Below, piece by piece: positions 44,814-55,067 of a DNA stretch of 64,000 bases. The notes below the pieces were generated by a model, which ran no database searches, was not told where the DNA came from, and saw nothing but the letters and a program-made list of their open reading frames with translations. The translations under genes were made by a program, and so were the position numbers. Within the stretch, counting starts at the first letter, position 1, and each line of letters opens with the position of its first letter. Source of the stretch: Tupaia tana (lineage: Eukaryota; Chordata; Mammalia; Scandentia; Tupaiidae); assembly GCA_026018925.1 (NCBI GenBank), contig JAKSZU010000016.1, positions 31,462,877-31,526,876 of the forward strand, written 5' to 3'.

Positions 44814-45642
44814 AGAGCTACCTGCCTTTAAGTCCTATTCAAAGGCAACACCACTGCCTCTTAAACACAGAGGAGTACAAAAGTTTCAGGAGTAATAAAA
44901 AATGGCTGCAAGGCTTAACTGAGCTGAGAACAACCCACCTACCAGCATGAGTAAGAAAGGTCTGGAAAAGTAAAATACCAACATGCAGTAGAGTTGTTGG
45001 GTCACATTTTTACCTTGATTGCATAGATGTGCTAACATTCCGCTTTTTTAGTTCAGGACACTTCTGTGTTCACAGTTGAGTCCTGTTTCATTTACAAGTT
45101 TCTATAAACTAAAGTGCTTCCACCCAAAATGGGTTGATCTCTTTGTTTGTTTTTGAACCAGTCTCAGGATTTACAAGTACATGAAAAACTAAGGGATAGA
45201 GGTGGACACAGAACAAGTTCAGTTTGCCATTGACATACTGCATTGTCTGTCAGCTTCACAAGCTAACTTCTGGAAATCAGAAGATGGCCAGTGGAATGTG
45301 TCAAGGCCACTCTGAATCTGCAACACGGTCTTCTCTCTTTTCATACAGACAAAATTGAATGTGTACAGATTAAGAATTGTGTTTCATGACTTATCAGAGC
45401 CTGAGATCAATTACAACCAAACTTCAGTTCTCTTTTTATTCCTGGAGATTTGCTTAAGAACAAACTGAGGTAAGAAAGGTAGCCTTTCAGGTTCATAAAC
45501 TTTCATCAAAGTGAGTGTTTTAGAGTTTCTTGCCAGGTGATCACAGCATTTTTTTTTTCTTTCTAACCTCTGTAGAAATTTAACAGTTAAGACAATGTCT
45601 TTAGATATGTTATTTTCCTAAATTGAGAATGTAGGAGATAAC
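44814..45642. other. No recognisable feature
   Basis: No gene or repeat that I can name; 45130-45480 is somewhat GC-richer. Confidence 0.5.
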
Positions 45643-45824
45643 AAGCAACATCACTGAAAATGTGCTTTAATTTAGAAATATGGTAGAATACCAAAGTACT
45701 CGGATGTAAATTAGAAAATTACAACTACTTAAATGACCTTACTTTTGCATGTCAGCATTGATATGGAAATAACTGGATTATAGGTTTTATGTTTTTATTT
45801 TAATTTTGGCATAACTTCTACCAG
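45643..45824 (+). repeat. Dispersed 183-bp repeat, copy B
   Basis: Begins AAGCAACATCACTGAAAATG and ends GGCATAACTTCTACCAG, one base shorter than copy A. Flanks differ from those of copy A on both sides. Confidence 0.93.
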
Positions 45825-46220
45825 GTTATACTTTTTTCTAAAGCATTAGAGTACCCCAATTAAATTACTTTTATAAAGATGTACATTGAGATTGAACTTC
45901 ACACTACAAAATAGTATATAAGCAATATTTTGCTAACAATTTAGATTTTAGCTACTTTAAGCCGTTTTTATGTACAATCTAATGATCCCAAGGTGCATAA
46001 AGTATAATCTTCATTGAAATAAGTAAAAGGTGATATTTTAATAAATATTACACATACTTTGATGAACTTCTAAAAATGCATGAAATTTTCATGCTAAAAA
46101 TATTATATTAAGTCTCCTAAATCTTACTCTTTATAACAAATCACCTCTAATTTATATGAGAATAGGTTCATTTTCTCTAAAACCATTTTGGAAATGTTCT
46201 ATGTTTTAGCAATAATGTAT
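45825..46220. other. No recognisable feature
   Basis: AT-rich spacer leading into a microsatellite. Confidence 0.5.
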
Positions 46221-46224
46221 TGCT

Positions 46225-46244
46225 TATATATATATATAAAAATA

Positions 46245-46275
<31 letters not shown>

Positions 46276-46310
46276 ATATATGTATATATACACACACACA
46301 CACACACACA
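46225..46310 (+). repeat. (TA)n/(TATG)n/(CA)n microsatellite
   Basis: (TA)n with one AAAA break, then TATGTATA units, then about 10 CA units. Confidence 0.95.
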
Positions 46311-46479
46311 TTTGCAAATGAAAGAACTAAAACTATGTCTCCATATCCCCAAAAAGAAATACTGCTAGACTTTACTATACATTCTACCTAGTTCATTTTA
46401 AAACTTGAAGGACAGAAGAATTCATGAATAAGCAATAATTGCTTATGGCAATGGACTTCAAATATCTTATTCTGCCTCA

Positions 46480-46620
46480 AAAAGAGCAGTAAGATACATT
46501 TGAGTTTTGCCACAAAGTAGTAGTGTGACCTTAGGCACTCCATTTGTTTCTTCTGATGGTTGGTAGACTAAATTGGCCAACAGAGATGGTTTACTTGTCT
46601 AAATCTGAAGAGTTCCCAGG
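46480..46620 (+). mobile_element. MIR SINE fragment
   Basis: GAGTTTTGCCACAAAGTAGTAGTGTGACCTTAGGCACTCC is at about 46502-46541 and matches the MIR core (CCACTTACTAGCTGTGTGACCTTGGGCAA pattern). Confidence 0.72.
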
Positions 46621-46881
46621 GCCTGAACACCCATGGAGCCCTTCCTCCCCTGCTACTTTCTCAGAGCCAACCACCTACAAATGTAGCTCTTGCCTAATCG
46701 GGCATTGAGTTTATAATCTCTGCTGCGCATGATGTTTCAGGACCTGTCCAACACCAACACTTCAAGATTTTCAATAGATCAAGCTAATTATCAAGTTAGA
46801 GTCTTACCCTATATATTTAAGTGAGGAAATGATTTTATAGAGAATGAGAACATGCACTTATGACACTTAAAATGTATTTCC

Positions 46882-47215
<334 letters not shown>

Positions 47216-47755
47216 AAATGGGAAAAAAATGTATCCCCAATGTTAGGAAAGCAAAGAGCTCTAAGTCCAGTTGATACAAAATGAAAATTGTTGCTAAAAT
47301 GTTAGACTTTCTGTTGAGACACAGAAAACACATAAAATTTGAGCTTTAAGGTAAAACAAGTTTGTACTATAAGCTTAGCCAGAATGTTGCCAATGACAGG
47401 AAAAATTGTAATAATGACCAATTTCAACCTCCGAAGAAGAGATAACCAAGTTATCCTATTTCAACTTACATTTAGTGTCCTTTCAGAAAAATTGCCTTTC
47501 AAATGAACAACTTACTGTGAACACATATTTGAATATGAATGAATATTATAGTAGAAAGAGCAAAGTAAAAATTATTCATGATAGTGTTATAACAAATGGG
47601 AAAGTTGAATATTAGGACATACTTGTTTTAAGAGTAATATAATCCATGCTCAGTGAATGTTGATGAAATGCTTCAAAATTGCATCAAATAAAGGTGTGTT
47701 GCAGGTATTTACCTAGGAAGTTCCTGACTTTAGCTGTTAGATGACCTCATAGTTA
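47216..47755. other. No recognisable feature
   Basis: AT-rich spacer. Confidence 0.5.
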
Positions 47756-47772
47756 AAAAAATAAAGCAAACT

Positions 47773-48036
47773 TGGGAACCAGCAGTTAGCGTAATGGCTA
47801 TGTCGCTGGACTCCCACGTAGTCGACCGCGGTTCGCGTCCCGGACCCGGTGGCTTAAAACTCACGGCGGGCGCGTGTGCGTGTGTGCCCAAGATCCCGAG
47901 AGGAGAATGGAGGAGAAGGGATTGCGGCGTGACCATCCCCCCTGGGGGGTGATTTCTCGCTTTCTGTCTCTATGTCTCTCTCTGTCTGTCTGGCGAGCGC
48001 ACGCGCCCTATAGCAAAAACCTCTCCAAAAAAAAAA

Positions 48037-48065
<29 letters not shown>
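47773..48065 (+). mobile_element. tRNA-derived SINE, long form, young subfamily
   Basis: Best-preserved copy and a useful reference: GGGAACCAGCAG start, box A TAGCGTAATGGC, box B GGTTCGCGTCC (47830-47840), hairpin ATCCCCCCTGGGGGGTGAT, CCTCTCC end and an (AAAAT)n tail. TSD about AAAATAAAGCAAACT on both sides (to 47772; to 48080). Confidence 0.97.
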
Positions 48066-48067
<2 letters not shown>

Positions 48068-48080
48068 AATAAAGCAAACT

Positions 48081-49599
48081 AAAAGGAACTTAAAATATTG
48101 CATGTTTGCAATTCCATTTATTTATTTATTGTTAGCTTGCATTAATATAATAAAAAGCAGATACTATATTGAAGAGAAGTTGAAGTATTTTGAAATGGTA
48201 CATTGGAAAAAAACAGATACACTTTCAGTTTTCATCTTTTTTGTAAGCTACTATTCTCAATTTAAAGTGTAACAGAATTAATTCATGAAGCTAGAACCAC
48301 AGTTTGAAAACTTCATAAATTGGCTTTTCTAAATGCAAATGAAAGTTGGCAGTTGAATATCAATTTAGAAGAGTTCATTGTATCTTCACATGCTAAAGAA
48401 TTATTTTAACTAAAAAAATCAAGTTAAAATAGAAAATATACTACATTTCTAAAATTTTGTTTTCAAAGAATTGCCATGTTATTATAATTCTTAACCACCA
48501 ATGGTTTGTTAAAACATGCATAACACAAACACAGGCATTATTAGATACATTTTGTATAGAAAAGGAAGACAATGTTTTACATATAGTAACAGCTATTGCA
48601 TCTGGAAGTTTATAAATGGCTCAGTAGCATTCTCACACATTTAGACCATACAGACAATATTAAAATTCAATAGAAAAAAATCTATACTCTATTTACTAAT
48701 CTTTAATGAGATAGTCATTCAATCTCATATTTTAGAAAAAAGAATTGATCTTTCAACAACTTCATCTGAAACTACTTAATAATCAAAATTGCTATCTGTG
48801 AAGTTATTTTGTTTAGTTCATCTTTATGTAGTTTTAACTTCTTTTGAGCTTTATAAAAAAAATAAAGATCAGGTGCATCTTACCAAAAAGGAACTATCTA
48901 AGACTCAAAAAAGCAAGTTTCTACCATTTCAACCTATAACATTTCCTTAATCTTTTTCATTTGCATTTCAAAACTTCTCAATCTCAAAAGAAGAAAAAAA
49001 AGTAAACATATCTTGTTTATAATTTCCTGCTGTTTTCAATTTCAGTGTATCTCATCGCTAAAAAAATAAAATGAAATAATCATTTTTAGCACAAACATTT
49101 ATGGTTAAGGACCTAAGGCCATTCCTCTGCATATATTGACATTCGAAAGGCCCAAAGTCAATCTTTAATATATGAACACTAACATCAGGACAGGTCTAAA
49201 GTACTAAGCAGATGAAGCTCAAGATACCAGTTGCCCTAGTTTCAGAGCAGCCACAATTTGTTTATAAATCATTTTCAGAGAACCCTGCTGGTTTCCACCA
49301 GCTAAAGAGGAACCCCAGGCATGTCACAATGCTGTAGATTAGCACCATAGCAAAAATAAAAAGAGCTTAATTCAAACTCAGGCTACTGTCATGGCAAATT
49401 ATACTTACCTCCTTGCTTTCACCTTTAGTTTGCTTTATGATGTCTAAGGAGTTCATAAATTTTAAAGACAGTCTGATTTTGAATCTTCATCTTTAATACA
49501 TGAGAAAAGGAGGCTCAACCACTGCCTTCCAAGTTTCTAGGATGCACAAATGAGTATTAGACAAAATACATTTTACTCTCTACTCTCTGACACTGTAGT
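48081..49599. other. Repeat-poor, unassigned, 1.5 kb
   Basis: AT-rich; no SINE, LINE or gene that I recognise. Confidence 0.55.
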
Positions 49600-49780
49600 T
49601 TAAAGATGACTTTCAAATATAACACCTCATGTAATTTTTTTGAACTGTTCTTTTAGGTGTGCATGGCTCTGAGCCCAATTTATAGATCAAAAAACTGGGA
49701 CAGGTAATTGATTCTCCTAGGGCCATAGAACAGAGGTTAACACAAGCTAATCTGAAGTTTAAGTACTAAGTTTTTTCCCA
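49600..49780 (-). mobile_element. MIR SINE fragment, antisense
   Basis: CAATTTATAGATCAAAAAACTGGGACAGG and GGCCATAGAACAGAGG follow the MIR antisense (ATTTTACAGATGAGGAAACTGAGGCACAG pattern), then GAAGTTTAAGTAC. Confidence 0.65.
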
Positions 49781-50214
49781 CAACACAACATTGACTTTCT
49801 ATGTGATACACCCAATTAATTCCAAGAATAAGAGTTTATTCAAATCAAACACTAGAATACTAAAAATTTATTTTCCATTGATTTATTATGTGTTAGAATA
49901 TGAATAAATTTACCTCCATTTTTCAGATGGAGCCAAATCCTACACCTCTCATTTGTATTTAGTATTACTGAGATTTTTCAGAATGTGTGTGGGTCTTGTG
50001 TTTGTGTTTGTTTCTCCTGAGGTATTGCTTCTCCAACATCAGTGTATTCAAAATGGCTACCATAGAGCCCTGCATGGTTTCGAAGGTACTATAGGTACTA
50101 CTGTGGAAGGTGGGTGTGTGGATCCAATCACAGAAGCCTTTAAACACTCCATTTTTCTTTCATATTCTGAGATTTACATGAATATTAGATATCTTAGTTT
50201 TTTTAAAAAGGACT
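49781..50214. other. No recognisable feature
   Basis: Includes the 108-codon ORF 49953-50279, whose last third is the translated polypurine tract; treated as chance. Confidence 0.5.
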
Positions 50215-50430
50215 TGGTGGGAGAGAAAGGGATAAGAAAAAAAAAGAAAGAAAGGAAAGAAAGAAGGAAGGTACAATGAAAGAAACAAGGAAAGAGGGAT
50301 GGAAGAGAAGAAAAGGAAGTGAAAAGGAGAGGAGAGAGGAAGGAAGGGGAAGGAAAAGATGAAGAGGAAGAAAGAAGAGCGGAAGAGAAGTATACATGGA
50401 GGAAGGGAGAGAGGAAGGGGGAAGGTTGTT
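50215..50430 (+). repeat. Polypurine tract, about 215 bp
   Basis: G/A over nearly all of 50215-50430 with only scattered pyrimidines (GGAAAGAAAGAAGGAAGG, GAGGAAGGAAGGGGAAGG). No simple period. Confidence 0.93.
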
Positions 50431-50861
50431 TAAATTAGTAAGAAATTTAAATTTGATATCAGGAGCTGTTAGTCTTGATGCATACCTGAAATGAGAGATA
50501 CTGAGTCAGGGAACAGGATGAAAGTCTTCGTAATAGTATTGGATCCTGTCCTATGCATCATGGTAATCTGTCTGGCATCTTAAGAATAAAGATGAGTTTG
50601 AAATCTTAAAGATAATATCAAACAAACTTTTTGCTTCAAATGACTGAGCTTAATGAAAAGTCTGTGCAGTTTCATGAAGTGCCCAACTTCTTGAAAGCCC
50701 ACCACAACTTTGTATAATGTACAATTTATACTTCTAACGTAAGTCTTTCCTGTACCTGTTTCTGGCTTAAAGAAACTCCAAAGGGTGCTCTTTGTTTTGT
50801 TTGTTTGTTTGTTTCTTTTTCTATAACATTCCAGGAGGGATGACAGTGAGAGTTATTATTT
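50431..50861. other. No recognisable feature
   Basis: (TTTG)n at 50792-50812; otherwise unassigned. Confidence 0.5.
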
Positions 50862-51045
50862 AACAATGGTCTCGACTGCAAGAAACTTTATGATCTACTC
50901 CACATCCCAGGGGATATTTGACAATATCTAGAGACTACAATTTAAGGATGAAAATGCAGCTAAGACTCTAAATTGCACAAAACCATCCCCCCCAGACAAA
51001 GAATTATCTTTGCACAAATGTCAATAGTATCAGGGTTGATAAACT
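50862..51045 (+). mobile_element. MER5A-like DNA transposon (hAT-Charlie)
   Basis: CATCCCAGGGGATATTTGACAATATCTAGAGAC near 50903, then GCAGCTAAGACTCTAAATTGCACA, CATCCCCCCCAGACAAAGAATTATC and AAATGTCAATAGTATCAGGGTTGATAAACTCTG match MER5A order. Non-autonomous, fossil. Confidence 0.85.
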
Positions 51046-51639
51046 CTGATCTAAGAGCACAGGACTATGAATTTAAGGGCACCTTTACATAATGCTATAC
51101 TCCTTCACTTCTGAGCCTCATAATAAACTTATAAAAGGGTTTTGAAAATATTATTGATTGTGGATGAGGCAGAACATATTGAAATGCACCTGCTTTCCAG
51201 GGAGAAATGAGGAAATTAGGGAGAAAAGATGGAAGAAAGATGCCCTTGGTATAGATGCTGGCCTTGTCTATCACTTTAGAGACCCTTGAAGCATTATCCC
51301 CCTGAAACTGTATTATTAGTTCTTGCATGTTTTCAAGTTTTATTTAAATTGAATCTGTTCCTCTTGTGACTAACGGGCAGGTAGTGTATGCAATGTGGAT
51401 AAACTGGACAGAGTGATGATTCATATCCTGGGTGGGAGAGAACAGGATAATATGAGATTTCATCACACTACTCAGAACAACATACAATTTAAAACTTACT
51501 AATTGTTTATTTCTGGAACTTTCCATTTAATATTTTCAGACCATGGTTGACATTACTAACTGAAACTATGAAAGCAAAACCTAGAATAAGGAGGGACTAG
51601 TATATTTTAAAAGCACACAACTTGAATTCTGGTTTCATG
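51046..51639. other. No recognisable feature
   Basis: ORFs of 77 and 60 codons on the minus strand lack motifs. Confidence 0.5.
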
Positions 51640-51880
51640 GGTACTCAGATGTAGAGGAATTTTTCCCCTGAAAAGACTATACCCAAAGTCTCACTCTACA
51701 TTTTCTAGATGATTGTCTTGATGAGATTTGGGACTATTGAGCTAATGAGTCTAAATGAGATTTTGGGGACTTGTGTTAATATTGCAGTCAGTTGAGATTT
51801 TTAAGGACATGGAGATAGAGTGAGTATATTTTGCTGTGGGATAAATCTGAATCATGGGGAGTCATAGGACCGAAAGTGGT
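51640..51880 (+). mobile_element. Possible ERVL-MaLR (MST/THE-like) remnant
   Basis: TGAGATTTGGGACTATTGAGCTAATGAG and GAGATTTTGGGGACTTGTG resemble the 3' end of the internal part of a MaLR retrotransposon, but no LTR boundary is visible. Too decayed to encode anything. Confidence 0.35.
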
Positions 51881-52489
51881 AGGCTGAGTAATATAATGTA
51901 TTGCAGTGTCAGTAGTAAACAGATGCTTGGATTGTTACTTATAACACTGTGCTTTACTTTTTTAGTGGTTGCCGTCAGGTGTATAATATGCATCTTCAAA
52001 AATATGTGTTATTTCAAATCCAATATAAGAGTCTCAAAATAACATACTTCCCTTCCTATGTGTTAGTGTATTCACCAATTTTTCTATTACATTTTACTCT
52101 TAAATCTTACAGATCTTATAGTTGAAACATTTCTTGCTTCAAATAATTCTCTTAAAGAAATTTTTAAATTAAAAATATGTATTTTGTATCCTTCCACATA
52201 TATACTATTCTCATGCTACTTATCTCTTTACATAGATTCATCTAGTATCATTTTTCTCCTGCCTGAAGAATCTATTTTAACATTTCTCATGATGAAGAAC
52301 TATGGCATCAAATTCTATCTTTTGTTTCTATGAAACATTTTTATTGCATTTTTACTTTTTAAATATTTTTCTGATTAAATCATTATTAACTGTTTTGATT
52401 TGTTTCAGCATTGTAAAGACATTGTTCCATTGCTTTCTTGCTCATAGATTTGAGACAATAAGGTGGCAGTCAAAAAGTTTTTTTTTTTT
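51881..52489. other. No recognisable feature
   Basis: AT-rich; ORFs of 62 and 71 codons lack motifs. Confidence 0.5.
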
Positions 52490-52720
52490 TAAGTTGAATA
52501 ATGTATTTCTCCCATGAATGAGTGAGAGAGAGAAAGAGAAAGAGAAGCATCCCCAACAGGCTCTTCACACCACAATCCACCCCATCTCCAGCCAGCCTTG
52601 GATGCTTGGGCATGCCTGCATGTGTGTTTATGGAGGTCTCTGGACACAAACCTGGAACCTTCCCATGTTGCTCAGCCTTGCAAAGCATTGTGCTACCACT
52701 GTGCTACTGCCCAGTCCCAA
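52490..52720 (-). mobile_element. Old tRNA-derived SINE variant
   Basis: Minus strand: GACTGGGCAGTAGCACAGTGG head with box A-like TAGCACAGTGGTAG, GGTTTGTGTCCAG box B-like, body with a degraded hairpin, CTCTTTCTCTTTC tract, A tail near 52481-52490. Confidence 0.78.
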
Positions 52721-52789
52721 GTCGTTCTCATTGTATCTGTGCTCTTCTTAGTGTATAGTATTTCTAATACAAGTTAACATATCTTCATC

Positions 52790-53420
52790 CTCCTTCCAAA
52801 ATGATAAATACCCATACTAACTCCAATTTCCATTTCTTGTGCATATAGTTATATAACTATTGTGTAATTTAATGCTGCTGTATGTACCATTTTTCTTTTC
52901 ATGCCATTAGTATTGTTGCTTTATGAAGTCAATACCTATGCAGTTCTATAGATACAGTTCCCAATTTATTTGCTCTTCATTTCTTCATGCATCATAGACC
53001 TTCCATGTAGGATCACTTTACTCCTGCCAGAAATAAACTGAAATTTTCTTGACTGAGGTCTGTTTGTAGTAATGTTATTTTAGAAATTAAAGTGTGCTCT
53101 GTTTTTGGAGATATGTTCTAGATTCTCAGTTATTTACTTTCAGAACATTCAATATTGAATTTTTCTTCTTCTGTGTCTTTAGAGAATTCAGTTGCTAATG
53201 CAAGTGCTACTCCTCTAAAGTTAGTCTATCTTTGCCCTCTGGCTGCTTTTAAGATTTTTTTTTCTTTTGTCTTCAGGGTCTGAAGTTTCACTTTGATGAG
53301 GAGTCTGGGTATGTCTTGTTTTGTGTTGATGATGACATTCATCTGGTTTAGGATTCAATGGTATCTTTAGTCCCATGCCCCCATAAGAGAGTTTGAGCCT
53401 GAAACACATAAGTAGTCATG
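52790..53420 (-). mobile_element. Old L1M ORF1 region, antisense
   Basis: CCCTCTGGCTGCTTTTAAGATTTTTT at about 53236 is the antisense of the ORF1p ILKAAREK-like motif. Upstream CTCCTGCCAGAAATAAACTG, GGTCTGTTTGTAGTAATG and downstream CATCTGGTTTAGGATTC fit the L1M layout. Confidence 0.65.
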
Positions 53421-54070
53421 TTTTATCTGGGAAACAATATCCCAGAAAAATAGGAGTCTGAGAAAAATAAAGGGAGGCAAGAAAGGGTAGAAAACAATCC
53501 AAATGATGCCTCACAATTTTCCTCTCTGGCTCATAAGATGTTGCAATGCAAAAGATAGCTAGAAGTTCAGCAGGTCTGTCTACTCAGCTACTGAGGACAC
53601 CTCCAGACAAGCTATTGAGAAGTGTCTCAGAGCAATCTGTAGCAAGAAAAGTGGTGGGAGTGGGGATGAGAGTATAATTGTATAAATCGCTCCTGTTCCT
53701 AGTAGCTCACTGGTTAAAGTTTTATCTTTGTGCAGGTTACATCATCTAGAGCTTGAGAAGCCAGGTCTTTCTTCCTGTAGTGAAGCAGCTTACACAGGTC
53801 AAGGAGGCAGAGAGAACCATAAGGCTCCAAAACAGTCTGGGTGTGCAGATGTAGTCAAGAGTGAGGGTCTAATACTTCCAAGTAACTGGTTATCCAGTAA
53901 CGAACTGCAAGGGCCCACACAGTATCTCTCAGCTGTGACAGTGGCTGTGGCAGAGCAAAGACTGGACCTCAAAGAGGCAGATAAGGATGGGCGTGTCTTG
54001 GGAAATATATTAAGATGTTTCTGATATAATTGCTTTTCTTCTGCCTGTGGTGTCATTCAATAAATTCTGA
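53421..54070. other. Unassigned 650-bp block between L1M pieces
   Basis: GC-richer, information-rich sequence with no match that I can name. It carries a 98-codon plus ORF (53728-54024), an overlapping minus ORF and an AATAAA at 54059-54064. Possibly an eroded LTR or other insertion in an L1M. No TG...CA ends with matching TSDs could be confirmed. Confidence 0.4.
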
Positions 54071-54084
54071 AAAACTTTCAACCT

Positions 54085-54274
54085 TTATTATTTAACTATT
54101 GCCTCCACCATGTTTTCTTTTTTCTCTCTTCTCCTTCTGGAATAGCAACCGAAAATTGTCTTATATTTCTTTCATACTCCTCACCTTTCCTATATTCTGG
54201 ATAATTTATTTAATTCTCATGTCCCATTTATTTATTTTTTTAAGAGTTACTTATTTAATTGTAATTTTTATTGT
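54085..54274 (-). mobile_element. Old L1M ORF1 region, antisense (continued)
   Basis: CTCTTCTCCTTCTGGAATAGC near 54125 is the antisense of the ORF1p VGVPEGEE-like motif. The L1 continues beyond the two SINEs to about 54869. Confidence 0.55.
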
Positions 54275-54535
54275 TTTTTTTTTTTGGGGGGGGGGTTGCT
54301 ATAGGGTGCGTGTGCTCACCAGAAAGACAGAGAGAGACAAAGAGACAGAAAGTGAGAAATCACCCCCCAGGGGGAATGGCCATGCCGCAATCCCTTCTCC
54401 TCCATTCTCCTCTCAGGATCTTGGGCACACATGCACATGCGCCTGGCGTGAGTTTAAGCCACTGGGTCCGGGACTCCAACCACAGTCAGCTACATGGGAG
54501 TCCAGTGACATCGCCATTATGCTAACTGCTGGTCC
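54275..54535 (-). mobile_element. tRNA-derived SINE, long form, second unit of array
   Basis: Minus copy; 5' end GGGACCAGCAGTTAGC at 54535, box B GTTGGAGTCCC, intact hairpin. The tail side is T12 followed by G11 (54271-54294), so the usual CCTCTCC end is replaced by a C-run. Confidence 0.94.
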
Positions 54536-54537
54536 CT

Positions 54538-54682
54538 TCTTATTTTTTAAATTAGCACATATTCTCACCAGAAATAGAGAAAAAGAGGGAAGTGAGAAAA
54601 CAAGTCGCCAGGTCCACCACTCAAACCATGTTGGCCATGGGGGAGTCCAGTGCCTTAACCACCATGTCACCTGCTGGCCCCA
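54538..54682 (-). mobile_element. tRNA-derived SINE, short form, first unit of array
   Basis: Minus copy; GGGGCCAGCAGGTGACATGG head, GTTTGAGTGG box B, then GACTTGTTTTCTCACTTCC and an AT tail which abuts the next SINE's 5' end within a few bases in the same orientation. Confidence 0.9.
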
Positions 54683-54689
54683 TTACTTC

Positions 54690-54869
54690 CTATTAACTAA
54701 TGTCTAGTGAAATAAACTTTTGTCAAATATTTTTCTGGATATTTTTATAACAGTTACTATTTTTTTAATATCTCAAAGTCCTTTTTTGTTCTATATAAAA
54801 TCTGGTCATTTTTATACTCCCAATTTTTTACTAATGCTAATTGGCACTTACAGTGTCAATACCTTCTTG
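54690..54869 (-). mobile_element. Old L1M 5' part, antisense
   Basis: CAAATATTTTTCTGGATATTTTTATAAC and TCTCAAAGTCCTTTTTTGTTC resemble old antisense L1 5' sequence, in the same orientation as 54085-54274. Confidence 0.4.
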
Positions 54870-55067
54870 ATTATTTATTTATTTATTTATTTAAACAAGG
54901 TCATTGTGACACACTCCTCCTGCCTCAGCCTCCTGAATAGTGGAGATTATAAGTGCATACCGCCATGGCCAGTTTATAAGGCAGATGAGGAATCAAACCT
55001 GTGTCTCCATGTGACTGCCACCTGCTGAGTAGCATCTTCTACCAGTGCACACTACCATGGGTGGGCC
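54870..55067 (-). mobile_element. Composite tRNA-like + 7SL-derived SINE, second copy
   Basis: Minus strand: tRNA-like module 55067-54971 with box A-like GTAGTGTGCACTGGTAG and box B GGTTTGATTCC. A short Alu-like monomer follows, 54970-54893 (GGCCATGGCGG, TATTCAGGAGGCTGAGGCAGGAGG), with a (AAAT)n tail 54892-54870. The tRNA-to-7SL order is the same as at 38432-38740. Confidence 0.85.

Noticed and set aside
47773..48065. Possible functional tRNA gene from the A and B boxes
   Set aside because: No acceptor stem closure or anticodon arm; the segment is the head of a 270-bp retroposon with A tail and TSD, repeated about 40 times.
49953..50279. 108-codon ORF ending in Lys/Arg/Glu-rich sequence
   Set aside because: The basic C-terminus is the polypurine tract; the rest has no recognisable feature.
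54099..54707. 202-codon plus-strand ORF
   Set aside because: It runs through antisense L1M, then antisense frames of two SINEs; no independent protein content.
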